36,102 nt of DNA from Clostridia bacterium (GTDB taxonomy: Bacteria; Bacillota; Clostridia; Christensenellales; Aristaeellaceae): positions 1 through 36,102 of the forward strand of contig JAFTWV010000071.1 in NCBI GenBank assembly GCA_017465155.1, given 5' to 3'. Positions 23,783-31,908 of this stretch are shown in pieces (position 1 is the first letter of the stretch; each line of letters begins with the position of its first letter). Made by a program: the position numbers and the translations under genes. Under the pieces are notes generated by a model, which saw only the letters and a program-made list of their open reading frames with translations, made no database searches and was not told the DNA's origin.

Positions 23783-24310
23783 ATGAAACGCATCCTTGCT
23801 GCTGTTCTTGTCGTGCTTCTGCTCGTGGGTAGTATTGCCTATGCGGAAGGTGTTGACGTCGCTGCTATGAGCAATGACGAACTTCACGCCCTCATCAACT
23901 CCGCCCGGGGCGAACTCGCAAAGCGTGAGCTGGTGGCTGGCGGGAAAACGGTTCTCTTTGAACAGGGTGACGTAACAGTATACCTGACCGGTAATTACAC
24001 CATTGCTGAATGGGGCGAGGGCAAGCATGTGATGCTGCTTGAAGCTGCTGTTCTCAATGGGAGCGCAGAAGATATTGGCGTCTACATTGACAACTGCTGC
24101 GTGAACGGCTGGGAGGTGTACGGCGGCAGCATCGTAGGCATCGGTGCAGGGAAGAACAAAAAGGCGACGCTGGAGATCCGGCTCCATGAGGCGGACATCC
24201 ATGCGTATGAAGCCATTGAGGATATCGAATTCAAATTCCACGTGTCCAATGCCAGCTATAAGAAGCTGTTTGATGTCGAAGGGGTTACAGTTCATTTCAA
24301 CGCAGAATAA
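23783..24310 (+). CDS. Secreted protein of unknown function (moron)
   Basis: A 175-residue protein with a clear signal peptide: MKR, a hydrophobic core (ILAAVLVVLLLVGSIA) and a probable cut at AYA/EG near residue 22. No lipobox Cys follows, so it should be released or cell-wall bound. MSNDELHALINSARGELAKRE (about 30-50) is a helical motif I associate with secreted clostridial proteins. The rest is beta-rich (DVTVYLTGNYTIAEWGEG, LEIRLHEADIHAY). It has its own promoter and a strong terminator, and it interrupts the tail genes between tape measure and baseplate. Those are the marks of a moron expressed from the prophage for host benefit or surface change. The function is not recognisable. Confidence 0.8.
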   Translation: MKRILAAVLVVLLLVGSIAYAEGVDVAAMSNDELHALINSARGELAKRELVAGGKTVLFEQGDVTVYLTGNYTIAEWGEGKHVMLLEAAVLNGSAEDIGVYIDNCCVNGWEVYGGSIVGIGAGKNKKATLEIRLHEADIHAYEAIEDIEFKFHVSNASYKKLFDVEGVTVHFNAE

Positions 24311-24328
24311 CCAATAACTATCACACAA

Positions 24329-24357
24329 GGCGCCGCCTGCAAGGGCGGCGCCTTTTT
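24329..24357 (+). terminator. Strong intrinsic terminator of the moron
   Basis: A perfect 9-bp GC stem, GGCGCCGCC (24329-24337) with GGCGGCGCC (24344-24352), is followed by TTTTT. A second small hairpin, GGCCTT/AAGGCC (24361-24378), follows. Confidence 0.9.
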
Positions 24358-24410
24358 CGTGGCCTTACGAAAAAGGCCTGATTCAACTACACCGAGAAGG
24401 GAGTGGGCGA

Positions 24411-25109
24411 ATGAGTTCTCTTACGATGATAGTCAGCCCATCCTACGGGCGATTTACTTTTGATGCTGTTTTCCGTACAGACCACATGGCCAACGTGACG
24501 GTCACGCAGCATCCTGTCCAAACGGGTGCATCTATCAGCGACCATGCGTATGCCGAACCTGACGAGGTAACGTTGGAAATCGGCATGAGCGATGCGGTTA
24601 CTTATGCTGGCACCAACCATTCCGTCAACGCTTACTCCCAACTCAGAGCGATTATGGCTAAGCGAGAGCCTGTCACGCTCATTACCAGGCTGCAGTCTTA
24701 CAAGAATATGGTCATTACTTCTATGAGTGCTCCCGATGACTACACGACGATGAACGCTCTGAAAGCCACTATCTATTTCCGTCAGATCGAAATGGTAAGC
24801 GTATCGACAATCACGGTACAGCAGAAGGTTACTGCGTCTTCGTCTACACCGACCAACACATCAAGCAACGGATCAGGCAGTGGAGCGAAGAAGCCGAGCA
24901 CTTCATCCAGCAGTCCGTCCAGTAGCTCGTCCTCGTCTTCTTCCAAGAAACAATCAGTCCTAAGCTCGCTTCTGTCCGCAGCCAAGACTGCAACAACAGT
25001 AACTACGACAAAGACAACGACGAAACCCAGCAGCACCGTCTTAGCCAAAGCAACATCGTTGGCGAAGGCAGCGGTAAAGAAAGCCTTTACGGCCGTAGCT
25101 TTGAAATAA
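24411..25109 (+). CDS. Baseplate/distal-tail-like protein with Ser/Thr-rich tail
   Basis: A 232-residue protein. Residues 1-145 are beta-rich (FDAVFRTDHMANVTVTQHPVQTGASISDHAY, then EPVTLITRLQSYKNMVITSMSAPDD), the pattern of Dit-like proteins that connect tube and baseplate in contractile phages. Residues 146-232 are a low-complexity Ser/Thr/Lys tail, including long Ser runs near 170-185, ending in a basic Ala/Lys helix (LAKAAVKKAFTAVALK). It is preceded by a GAAGGGAG site just after the moron, so it is the first gene of the resumed tail block. The tail is unusual for the family. Confidence 0.72.
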   Translation: MSSLTMIVSPSYGRFTFDAVFRTDHMANVTVTQHPVQTGASISDHAYAEPDEVTLEIGMSDAVTYAGTNHSVNAYSQLRAIMAKREPVTLITRLQSYKNMVITSMSAPDDYTTMNALKATIYFRQIEMVSVSTITVQQKVTASSSTPTNTSSNGSGSGAKKPSTSSSSPSSSSSSSSSKKQSVLSSLLSAAKTATTVTTTKTTTKPSSTVLAKATSLAKAAVKKAFTAVALK

Positions 25110-25121
25110 GGGGGTATATCC

Positions 25122-25466
25122 ATGGCATGGAATGAAATTCCGCTCGACACTACTCCTGATCAGGAAATCCACATCACGGTTGAGGTCAACAAGGAGAACA
25201 TACCGCTGATTCTCCACCTTCGCTATAACACAGAGGGTGAGTTCTGGAAGATGGATGTTTCAGATGGTACGACGGCTAAAATGCTAATCAGCAATGTACC
25301 GCTTCTGACGGGAGAGAGCCCTGCCGCAGATCTCCTGCGGCAGTTTCAACACCTCGGAATCGGTTCGGCGATGATTATCAAGGTCACCGAACAGACTGAT
25401 CGGAACATCCCTGGATTAACCGATCTTGGTACCGAGTTCGTCCTCGTCTGGGGGGATGATTCATAA
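25122..25466 (+). CDS. Baseplate plug protein (Pam3 gp18-like)
   Basis: A 114-residue beta-rich protein. IPLDTTPDQEIHITVEVNKENIPLILHLRYN and a C-terminal GTEFVLVWGDD match the small baseplate plug family of contractile phages (Pam3 gp18 group). There the N-terminal 'pl...PnQ.f.v.l.g....l.lrYn' and C-terminal 'Lg....LvwG' are conserved. It lies between the Dit-like protein and the hub, overlapping the hub start by one base. Confidence 0.72.
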   Translation: MAWNEIPLDTTPDQEIHITVEVNKENIPLILHLRYNTEGEFWKMDVSDGTTAKMLISNVPLLTGESPAADLLRQFQHLGIGSAMIIKVTEQTDRNIPGLTDLGTEFVLVWGDDS

Positions 25467-26401
25467 TGAGCATCACGAGTGGGTACCAACAGTATATGCG
25501 AAAATACCGTGTGCTCGTTATCCCGAAAACGGGCGGAACGGGGCTGGATGTGTCAGCACTTCGTTGTTCATTTTATGTGGATAAGTCAGTCAGCGAAACG
25601 CCGAATTACTCCCAGATTGCGATTTATAACCTTTCACGCGATACGATTAGCAGCATCAAGGCTGGCGACACCGTTATTCTCGAGGCTGGTTATGAAAATG
25701 GCAATTACGGCATGATCTTCACCGGCCAGATCGTTCAACCGCACATAGTTCGGGAAGGGGGAACTGATCTGGTCCTTACGCTGATCTGTCAGGATGGCGA
25801 CGCATTCCTCAATTCCAGCTTCACAGCAACCACCATCAGCGCCGGAAGTACGCATAGCGACGTCGTAGCTGTATGCACAAAGAAAGGCGGCTCTCCCGTG
25901 CAGACGGGGATGTTGACTGAATCCCTTGCCACCAAGGTGCTCCCTCGTGGGAAGACTCTGTTCGGCCGATCGGCTAAGTATCTGTCCAATGTAGCAGTTG
26001 CAGCGCAAAGTCAGTTCTACATCGAAGATGGGGTTGTCAATATCGTGGCGGCATCAGATTACAGCGCGAACAAGGCTGTGGAGCTGAACCCAATGACCGG
26101 CTTGATCGGTACTCCGTCGCAGACTGATGATGGTGTGAGTGCACAATGCCTTATTAACCCCTCAATCAAACTGAACACCCTCGTGTACATCAACGCCTCG
26201 CTCGTGGCGGCTAAGCAGGCCTCGGCATCTTCTGAAACTGCTGTGGCTGGCATCAATACCGATGGTGTCTATCGGATTGTGAAGCTGGTCTACGAGGGAG
26301 ATACCCGTGGTGACACCTGGTATTGCACCTTCGAGGCCATCACCCAATCAGGGGCCAAGCCTGACGGTCTTGTTGGCGACGCCACAAACCCGTGGAGGTG
26401 A
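25466..26401 (+). CDS. Baseplate hub protein
   Basis: A 311-residue protein with YRVLVIPKTGGTGLDVSALRCSFYVDKSVSETPNYSQIAIYNLS at the N-terminus. GDTVILEAGYENGNYGMIFTGQIVQPHIVREGGTDLVLTL and SASTHSDVVAV-like helical parts follow, then NPMTGLIGTPSQTDDGVSAQCLINPSI, a segment typical of hub proteins of the gp27/gpD type. It would form the trimeric hub that carries the spike and continues the tube. The start codon shares one base with the previous stop. Confidence 0.82.
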   Translation: MSITSGYQQYMRKYRVLVIPKTGGTGLDVSALRCSFYVDKSVSETPNYSQIAIYNLSRDTISSIKAGDTVILEAGYENGNYGMIFTGQIVQPHIVREGGTDLVLTLICQDGDAFLNSSFTATTISAGSTHSDVVAVCTKKGGSPVQTGMLTESLATKVLPRGKTLFGRSAKYLSNVAVAAQSQFYIEDGVVNIVAASDYSANKAVELNPMTGLIGTPSQTDDGVSAQCLINPSIKLNTLVYINASLVAAKQASASSETAVAGINTDGVYRIVKLVYEGDTRGDTWYCTFEAITQSGAKPDGLVGDATNPWR

Positions 26402-26405
26402 TGAT

Positions 26406-27002
26406 ATGAGACCTGTTGATGAACGGACAGGCGATATGGGAGGTATGCTGCAGGCAGGCATGCGGGCAGCGTCCTATGATGTCCGCGTAGCGATGCCTGG
26501 TATTGTTCAGTCTTGGGATGCTGACGCGCAGACGGTAACGGTGCAGGTGGCTATCCGTGAAAAGGTAGCCAACGCAGGGACGGAGACCGAAATGGAAATC
26601 CCACTTCTTGTTGACGTGCCGGTTGTTATGCCTAGGGCTGGCGGCTATTCACTCGTATTCGCTCCCACCAAGGGAGATGAATGCCTTGTCGTCTTTGCAG
26701 ACTGCTGCATCGACTCATGGTGGCAATCAGGCGGCGTGCAGTCTCAGGCAGAAAGCCGAAGACACGACCTGTCGGATGGCTTCGCTATTCTGGGGTGCTG
26801 GTCTCAGGTGCGGAAGCCGAGTATCCCCCGGTCTGGCGTCAGGCTCCAGAATGACTCCGGAAGCGCCGGCATCAGCATCAGCGGCGGCTCGGTCAATCTG
26901 TTCGGTCATGTCACTATCAACGGATCGGCCTATAGCAGCCACAAGCACAGCGTTTCTGAGGGCGCAACGCAAACCGGGGAGGTTCTCAATCCGTCAGGCT
27001 GA
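26406..27002 (+). CDS. Membrane-puncturing spike (gp138-like)
   Basis: A 198-residue protein starting at ATG 26406 behind GGAGGTGATG; the frame upstream overlaps the hub gene. MRVAMPGIVQSWDADAQTVTVQVAIRE-like text and LVDVPVVMPRAGGYSLVFAPTKGDECLVVFADCCIDSWWQSGG match the OB-fold base of gp138-type spikes. The C-terminal repeat-like strands (GISISGGSVNLFGHVTING) end near an SSHKHS, an HxH motif that binds iron at the tip of many spikes. The product would pierce the cell envelope after sheath contraction. Confidence 0.85.
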   Translation: MRPVDERTGDMGGMLQAGMRAASYDVRVAMPGIVQSWDADAQTVTVQVAIREKVANAGTETEMEIPLLVDVPVVMPRAGGYSLVFAPTKGDECLVVFADCCIDSWWQSGGVQSQAESRRHDLSDGFAILGCWSQVRKPSIPRSGVRLQNDSGSAGISISGGSVNLFGHVTINGSAYSSHKHSVSEGATQTGEVLNPSG

Positions 27003-27024
27003 TTCTGAAAAGGAGGTCGGTTAA

Positions 27025-27405
27025 GTGCTTGCTCAATACGAAACACAGCTCAAGTATCGCCGTGTGGATGAAAACGGCGATATGATGTTTGGTCGTGGGA
27101 ACGCAGACTTTCTCAGCGATGCAGAAGCCATGCGACAAGTTCTCCAGACGCGCCTTGCGGCTTGTGAGGGAGAATGGTGGGAAGGCGACGTCGGCGCGTT
27201 GCCTTATTTTAATGGCATCCTGGGGTCAACGACCACCGACGAAAATCGCGAGGCGATTGATCTGATGGTTATTGACCGAATCATGGACACTCGCGGAGTA
27301 ATCAGCGTTTTCGATGTGGAATCTACGATCACCAATCGAAATTATTCGTTCAAGTGTAAGGTACAGACCGTATACGGTGTGATAGAGGCGGAGGTGAACA
27401 CGTGA
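27025..27405 (+). CDS. Baseplate wedge protein (gpW/gp25-like)
   Basis: A 126-residue protein with GTG start 27025 placed eight bases after AGGAGG. DADAMRQVLQTRLAACEGEWW-like text and WEGDVGALPYFNGILGS fit the short gp25/W-type wedge proteins that clamp the sheath to the baseplate. The place immediately before the J-like protein is the usual one. Its stop overlaps the next start (GTGA). Confidence 0.72.
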   Translation: MLAQYETQLKYRRVDENGDMMFGRGNADFLSDAEAMRQVLQTRLAACEGEWWEGDVGALPYFNGILGSTTTDENREAIDLMVIDRIMDTRGVISVFDVESTITNRNYSFKCKVQTVYGVIEAEVNT

Positions 27406-28577
27406 GTTACTTTGTCCCCTACATTGACGAGAGCGGATTCCACTATCCCTCGTACAATGACATCCTGGAGGATCTTGTGGAAAAGATGCAGGATATCTAC
27501 GGGAGTGGAATATACCTCGGCAACGATTCGCAAGATTACCAGATGCTTTCCGCTTTCGCAGAGAAGATATTCGATTCGTATCAGACGTGCGAGATTGCCT
27601 ATAACTCTCACAGCCCTGTCACAGCTATTGGGACGGGGCTTGACTATGTCGTTGCTGTGAACGGAATCACGCGCAAGGAAGCGCGAAAGTCCACGGTGGA
27701 GCTGCTGATCAGCGGTACTGCCGGTACTACGATCGTCAACGGCATTGTCTCGGATGTTAACGGCAACATATGGGATCTGCCCTCAACGGTGGTTATCGGT
27801 GATGGTGGCACGGTATCGGTGGAGGCGGTATGCCGTGAAACTGGCATCATTCAGGCTGCTCCCGGAACTGTCGCGCGCATCATGACTCCTACCCGCGGGT
27901 GGGAAGCTGTGACCAACGATGGCGAAGCTGTTACCGGCACGGTTGCAGAAGCAGACAGCGAACTGCGTGCACGCCAGGCAGAAAGCACGGCGTTGCCGTC
28001 GCAGTCGCTTGTGAGCGGTCTTGTAGGTGCCCTCGGAGCCATCGAGGGCGTGAACCGAAAGGCTGTGTATGAAAACGACAAGAAGGTTACTGATGCAAAC
28101 GGGATTCCTCCCAACAGTATCTGCTGCGTCGTGGAAGGCGGATCGGATGAAGAGATCGCCAATGCCATTAACCTGCGGAAGAGTGGCGGCTGCGGGACGT
28201 ATGGAAACAAATCCGTGGAGATCATCCTTCAGGACGGTCAGCGGAAAACGATCCAGTTCTCTCGCCTGCAATATGTTGATGTCGAAATCGCGATTACCAT
28301 CACGCCCCGCGCTGGGTATGTTGCCTCCGTGCCTCAGGAGATCAAGACGGCCATCGTAGAGTATCTCGACTCCTTCTCCATCGGTACCGACCTCACCACA
28401 TCCATCATATGGATGGTGGCGCAGCAGGTGAACCGCGATCCCCGTGCGCCGGCGTTTTCCATCTCTTCGGTTGTGGCTGCACGACAGGGAGATAACCTCG
28501 GCATTGAGGATGTGGTGATTGCCTACAACGAGGTCGCCAAGGGGCGCGAGCCGCTTATCTCGGTCACTGTGAAATAA
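27402..28577 (+). CDS. Baseplate J-like protein (gp47/gp6 type)
   Basis: A 391-residue wedge protein. The N-terminus YPSYNDILEDLVEKMQDIYGSGIYLGNDSQDYQML is characteristic of Mu gp47/P2 J-type proteins. GTGLDYVVAVNGITRKEARKSTVELLISGTAGTTI is the 'G..LD.lg...Gi.R..' motif, and GTVAEADSELRARQAES near 180 follows. The C-terminal domain (YVDVEIAITITPRAGYVA) forms the ring of the baseplate. It starts at GTG 27402, overlapping the wedge gene. Confidence 0.9.
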   Translation: MSYFVPYIDESGFHYPSYNDILEDLVEKMQDIYGSGIYLGNDSQDYQMLSAFAEKIFDSYQTCEIAYNSHSPVTAIGTGLDYVVAVNGITRKEARKSTVELLISGTAGTTIVNGIVSDVNGNIWDLPSTVVIGDGGTVSVEAVCRETGIIQAAPGTVARIMTPTRGWEAVTNDGEAVTGTVAEADSELRARQAESTALPSQSLVSGLVGALGAIEGVNRKAVYENDKKVTDANGIPPNSICCVVEGGSDEEIANAINLRKSGGCGTYGNKSVEIILQDGQRKTIQFSRLQYVDVEIAITITPRAGYVASVPQEIKTAIVEYLDSFSIGTDLTTSIIWMVAQQVNRDPRAPAFSISSVVAARQGDNLGIEDVVIAYNEVAKGREPLISVTVK

Positions 28578-28591
28578 GGACGGTGGAGTTT

Positions 28592-29434
28592 ATGGCTGAA
28601 AAAGATATCCAGCGGTATCTGGATCGCGTTGAATCGCAGCACAAAACGAAGCCTCGTTTCATGGCCCATCTGACCGCCCTGCTTGAAATGGTCGATGGAG
28701 CGCATCGGGTAGCAAAGGACATCCCGGCAGCGTACGATGCCCACAACGCCGTAGGCGTCCAGCTTGATGTAGTGGGTAAGAAGGTCGGCGTTGACAGGCG
28801 ATTCCCGCCTGTTGCAATCCCTGGCTTGCCATCACTCCTTTCCGACAACGCATTCCGTCAGGTGATACTGGCGAGGATTATCCAAAACCATTGGGATGGA
28901 ACAGAGAGCACCTTCCAGGGAATCTGGGATGCGACGATGGCGAGTCAGCTGCAGGCGAGGTATTACGACAACCAGGACATGACCATGTCTGTTGAGGTCA
29001 TTGGTCAAATCGAACCTGTCATGGTAGAACTGATCCTCGCGGGCTACATCATACCCAAACCTATGGGCGTCGGTATGGACGTGAACATCATCGTCGAAGT
29101 TAGAGACGAATCCTCGCGCGCAGGGGCTGTTGCAACGCTCGACGATGCGCGCCTCTCGTGTCCTATGGATTATTTGCCAGATCGCGCCACGGACGATATG
29201 GCGCAAGCTGGCGCATCTATGTGTGCAAATAGCGGCTTTGCTGTATGCAGCATGGAATACCCGACGCACAGTGCGGCGTCTGACAGCGGGCGGGCTGGCT
29301 CCGTTCCGACAGCGAACAGCGGCTACATCCTGTGCGCTCTTGAATACTGCCGACACAGCGGCATTGATGAAACGGGCTATTCGGGCACGAAGGGCATCGC
29401 CAATAGTGCCAGAGTAACAATATCGACAACATGA
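28592..29434 (+). CDS. Baseplate/tail protein (DUF2612-like)
   Basis: A 280-residue protein. NAVGVQLDVVGKKVGVDRRFPP (about 51-72) and FRQVILARIIQNHWDGTESTFQGIWD (about 87-112) form the DUF2612 pattern ('GvqLD.iG..vG..R' and 'yr..l.aki..N..dgt'). The C-terminal ~95 residues contain three imperfect Ser/Cys/Tyr-rich repeats (ANSGFAVCSMEYPTHSAAS, ANSGYILCALEYCRHSGID) and may bind the fibre. I prefer ATG 28592 over GTG 28583, since GGTGGAG precedes it. It lies just before the fibre gene, as tail protein I does in P2. Confidence 0.8.
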   Translation: MAEKDIQRYLDRVESQHKTKPRFMAHLTALLEMVDGAHRVAKDIPAAYDAHNAVGVQLDVVGKKVGVDRRFPPVAIPGLPSLLSDNAFRQVILARIIQNHWDGTESTFQGIWDATMASQLQARYYDNQDMTMSVEVIGQIEPVMVELILAGYIIPKPMGVGMDVNIIVEVRDESSRAGAVATLDDARLSCPMDYLPDRATDDMAQAGASMCANSGFAVCSMEYPTHSAASDSGRAGSVPTANSGYILCALEYCRHSGIDETGYSGTKGIANSARVTISTT

Positions 29435-29448
29435 AAGGGTGAATACAC

Positions 29449-31572
29449 ATGGCACTTACCGCGTACTTGACCACTAAAGGCTATGAGGTACTGAACCGCC
29501 TGATCGCTTCCCAGGGAACGCTGGAGATTGTGAAGGCGGAGTTGGGCGCTGGTGTCAGCACCGGCGAAGCTGCGTGCAGAGCGCGAACCTCTCTGGTCAA
29601 GAAGATCTGCGACGCCTCTCTTGCGAATGTCGCATTTACGGGTGGCGAAGCTACGATCACGGTGCAGTACATCAACACCGGCTTGGCTACTGGTTTCTTC
29701 GTGAACGAGCTGGGCGTGTACGTGAAGGACCCGCAGGGCGGCTCCAACATCCTGTACTGCTATGTGACCTTCGGCGACAATCCCGACTGGATTGCCCCCG
29801 AAAGTTCCGCGCAGTACGTCCGCACCTACGACATCAAGACCATCATTTCCAGCCTGTCCAGCATTACCATTGCTACCGCTCCGTCCACTCTGGTGAGCCG
29901 CGGCGAATTCAATGCCGTCATTGCTCCGGAGTACTCGCCCAAGGCCACGTATGTGCGTGGTGACTTCGTGCTCCATGGCGGTGCGATGCATCGGGCGAAT
30001 GTCAACATCACTACGCCGGAAGCGTTCAATCCGCTGCACTGGGACGCGAACAATGTCGCCTACTATCTGGCGAGGGATGAATACATCACCACGCAGCCGC
30101 GCTTCGGCGTGCAGGGTGTGGGCGGCTCCAAGGCTGCTCTGACTCGCCTGTGGGACAGCGTAGGCAAGACTGCTACGCCTGGTACCGACACGGTTGAGGC
30201 CCACTCCGATTTCGACGGTTATGCCCCCTTCAACCGCCGCAAGTGCGTTGGCAACTGGTCCGCAGGCGTCGATCGTGCAGTCTTCAATGTCAACGCCTAT
30301 TACGGCGATGCAGACTATGCAGAGGATGGCTCCATGGGTAACTATGTGGCCGTTGAGATCGAGCCCTTCTTCTACATCGAGGACGGTGACATCATCGGCG
30401 TGTCCGCCCAGCAGTTCCCGGGTTGGAATATCCATCCCGTCTGTGTTGATCGTGATGACAATATCCGCAGCAAGACCTACATCCCGTGCTATCCCATTAC
30501 GCTGGACGAGAACGGTGATGCCGTCTCTCTGCCTGGTGGCCATAATGTGTACGGCAGCTATAAGGCGTTGCGTGACTTTGCCAAGACCTACGGTGAGGGC
30601 GTTGTCAGCGACTACGCCATCATCGAACCTACGGCTGTCGATCACTACGAATGGCTGCTGGAAACCATTGAGTTTGCCACGCAGAACATTCAGAATGTGA
30701 TGCAGGGTGCAAGCACGCTGCCTTACAGCGAATCTCATAAAATCGTTGCGGCGCCGGCTGCGAATCAGATCGTCCTCGCGAAGGCGCACGGACAGTCCTT
30801 CGTGGTGGGGCAGACGATTCAGATGTGCGATACTCCTTGGAGCACGCCGTCCAATAGCTCTGCGTACAATAAGGTTACTGCTCTGGACCTGTGCGACGCT
30901 GCAGGCACTCCTACCTCCAACGGCGAATACATGCGGATTACCTATGACGGAGAAGACCGCAGCGGTAGCGTGGTCATCGGCACCACCCTGGCTGCTTCCA
31001 GGCCTTGGCTCGCCGGTACCTGCGTAGGCGCCATTGACGGCATCGGAGCGGTTCTCGGCCATACCGGCTCTCCCATCAGCAACACCAGCGGTAAGTATCC
31101 CATGATGTACCGCTGGCGCGAGAACACCTATGGCAATCAGTTCATGACGGCTGGTGACCTGTTCGACGTCCGCGTGGAAGATGCCACGGATGTTTACCAT
31201 GTCGAATGGTATCACCTGCCCGACCAGACCCGCTTCTCTACCAATCCGGGTGTGGCTGATCTGACCGCGGAGAATGGCTTTGTGAAGCTGAAGACCATCA
31301 CGCCTTCCAGCGAATACAGGGACGGCTATGTCAAGAAGCTGGGATTCGATGATGAATATCCGACTGTCAAGGTGCCGGTTATGACAGGCGGTAGCTCGAC
31401 GACCTACTACTGCGACTGGGCGTACCTCGTCAGCGATTCCGTGGTCCGCTCGGTGCGGCGGCGCGGCAGCGTGAACTATGGCGCGTACGGCGGTCTGCGC
31501 TACTTCAACGCGTCCTCCGCGCCCTCGTACGCGACCTGGGCCTCCGGCGCCGGTCTTTTCTTTGTCCAGTAA
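29449..31572 (+). CDS. Tail fibre / receptor-binding protein with DGR-variable C-terminus
   Basis: A 707-residue fibre. Residues 1-140 (LTTKGYEVLNRLIASQGTLEIVKAELGAG, FFVNELGVYVKDPQGG) are a DUF3751-type, tail-collar-like attachment domain. A short chitin-binding-like block follows (YSPKATYVRGDFVLHGGAMHRAN, ending LHWDANN). The rest is a large beta-rich domain, ending in residues 658-704, the DGR variable region. The end, RRRGSVNYGAYGGLRYFNAS, resembles C-type-lectin-fold targets, in which such residues line the ligand face. Variable positions by template comparison are 662, 664, 674, 677, 680, 681, 689, 690, 694, 696, 698, 699, 703 and 704. It would bind the host receptor and change specificity. 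Confidence 0.9.
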   Translation: MALTAYLTTKGYEVLNRLIASQGTLEIVKAELGAGVSTGEAACRARTSLVKKICDASLANVAFTGGEATITVQYINTGLATGFFVNELGVYVKDPQGGSNILYCYVTFGDNPDWIAPESSAQYVRTYDIKTIISSLSSITIATAPSTLVSRGEFNAVIAPEYSPKATYVRGDFVLHGGAMHRANVNITTPEAFNPLHWDANNVAYYLARDEYITTQPRFGVQGVGGSKAALTRLWDSVGKTATPGTDTVEAHSDFDGYAPFNRRKCVGNWSAGVDRAVFNVNAYYGDADYAEDGSMGNYVAVEIEPFFYIEDGDIIGVSAQQFPGWNIHPVCVDRDDNIRSKTYIPCYPITLDENGDAVSLPGGHNVYGSYKALRDFAKTYGEGVVSDYAIIEPTAVDHYEWLLETIEFATQNIQNVMQGASTLPYSESHKIVAAPAANQIVLAKAHGQSFVVGQTIQMCDTPWSTPSNSSAYNKVTALDLCDAAGTPTSNGEYMRITYDGEDRSGSVVIGTTLAASRPWLAGTCVGAIDGIGAVLGHTGSPISNTSGKYPMMYRWRENTYGNQFMTAGDLFDVRVEDATDVYHVEWYHLPDQTRFSTNPGVADLTAENGFVKLKTITPSSEYRDGYVKKLGFDDEYPTVKVPVMTGGSSTTYYCDWAYLVSDSVVRSVRRRGSVNYGAYGGLRYFNASSAPSYATWASGAGLFFVQ
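31420..31559 (+). repeat. DGR variable repeat (VR)
   Basis: 140 bases at the 3' end of the fibre gene align without gaps to 31769-31908 (offset 349). By hand count there are 18 differences, each at a template adenine (A to T, C or G), and none at the other ~109 positions. The match ends at 31559/31908, where the sequences diverge. The GC-only run CCGGCGCCGG (31544-31553) near the 3' end is the likely initiation-of-mutagenic-homing region. Confidence 0.95.
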
Positions 31573-31581
31573 GGGGTTGAA

Positions 31582-31594
31582 TGCGCGAAGCGCA
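31582..31594 (+). repeat. GCGAAGC-type hairpin downstream of VR
   Basis: TGCGC-GAA-GCGCA lies 22 bases after the VR end and 10 after the fibre stop. It contains GCGAAGC, known as an exceptionally stable DNA mini-hairpin. In the Bordetella phage DGR a hairpin/cruciform at this place is needed for efficient retrohoming. A second small one, GCGC-GTAA-GCGC, is at 31625-31636. Confidence 0.65.
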
Positions 31595-31597
31595 GAA

Positions 31598-31616
31598 GGG
31601 GGCCGCAGCCCCCTTT
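31598..31616 (+). terminator. Hairpin terminator after the fibre gene
   Basis: GGGGGC (31598-31603) pairs with GCCCCC (31608-31613) around CGCA, then TTT. The T run is short, so some read-through is likely. Confidence 0.55.
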
Positions 31617-31647
31617 AATCCCTTGCGCGTAAGCGCCGGCGCGATTT

Positions 31648-31676
31648 TTGAAAAAGGCATATCGTAATCCGATATT
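31648..31676 (+). promoter_or_regulatory. Candidate TR/RT promoter with overlapping palindrome
   Basis: TTGAAA (31648-31653), a 17-base spacer and GATATT (31671-31676) could start the template/RT transcript near 31683. ATATCG (31659-31664) and CGATAT (31670-31675) form an inverted repeat covering the spacer and the -10 box, a possible operator. TATAAT at 31713-31718 is another -10 but has no -35. Confidence 0.4.
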
Positions 31677-31768
31677 TCCTATCAAAACGCGGCGGGTGGA
31701 GAAGAAAATAGATATAATCTATCATAATGGGATTGCGGTGTGCTCTTTGTGCCGGGTTTTCGGTTTTT

Positions 31769-31908
31769 GCGTACCTCGTCAACGATAACGTGGTCCGCTC
31801 GGTGCGGCGGCGCGGCAACGTGAACAATGGCGCGAACGACGGTCTGCGCTACTTCAACGCGAACAACGCGCCCTCGAACGCGAACTGGAACTACGGCGCC
31901 GGTCATTA
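31769..31908 (+). repeat. DGR template repeat (TR)
   Basis: This is the intact donor of VR, lying in non-coding DNA 164 bases before the RT gene. It has 31 adenines in the aligned span, concentrated in AAC triplets. In the VR frame each adenine lies in codon position one or two of a codon ending in C or T, so adenine mutagenesis cannot create a stop codon. It lies inside a 75-codon open frame (31727-31954) that is probably not translated. Confidence 0.95.

Noticed and set aside
31713-31718. TATAAT as main promoter of TR
   Set aside because: The -10 box is perfect, but there is no -35 or extended -10 element at the right distance. The 31648-31676 site is preferred.
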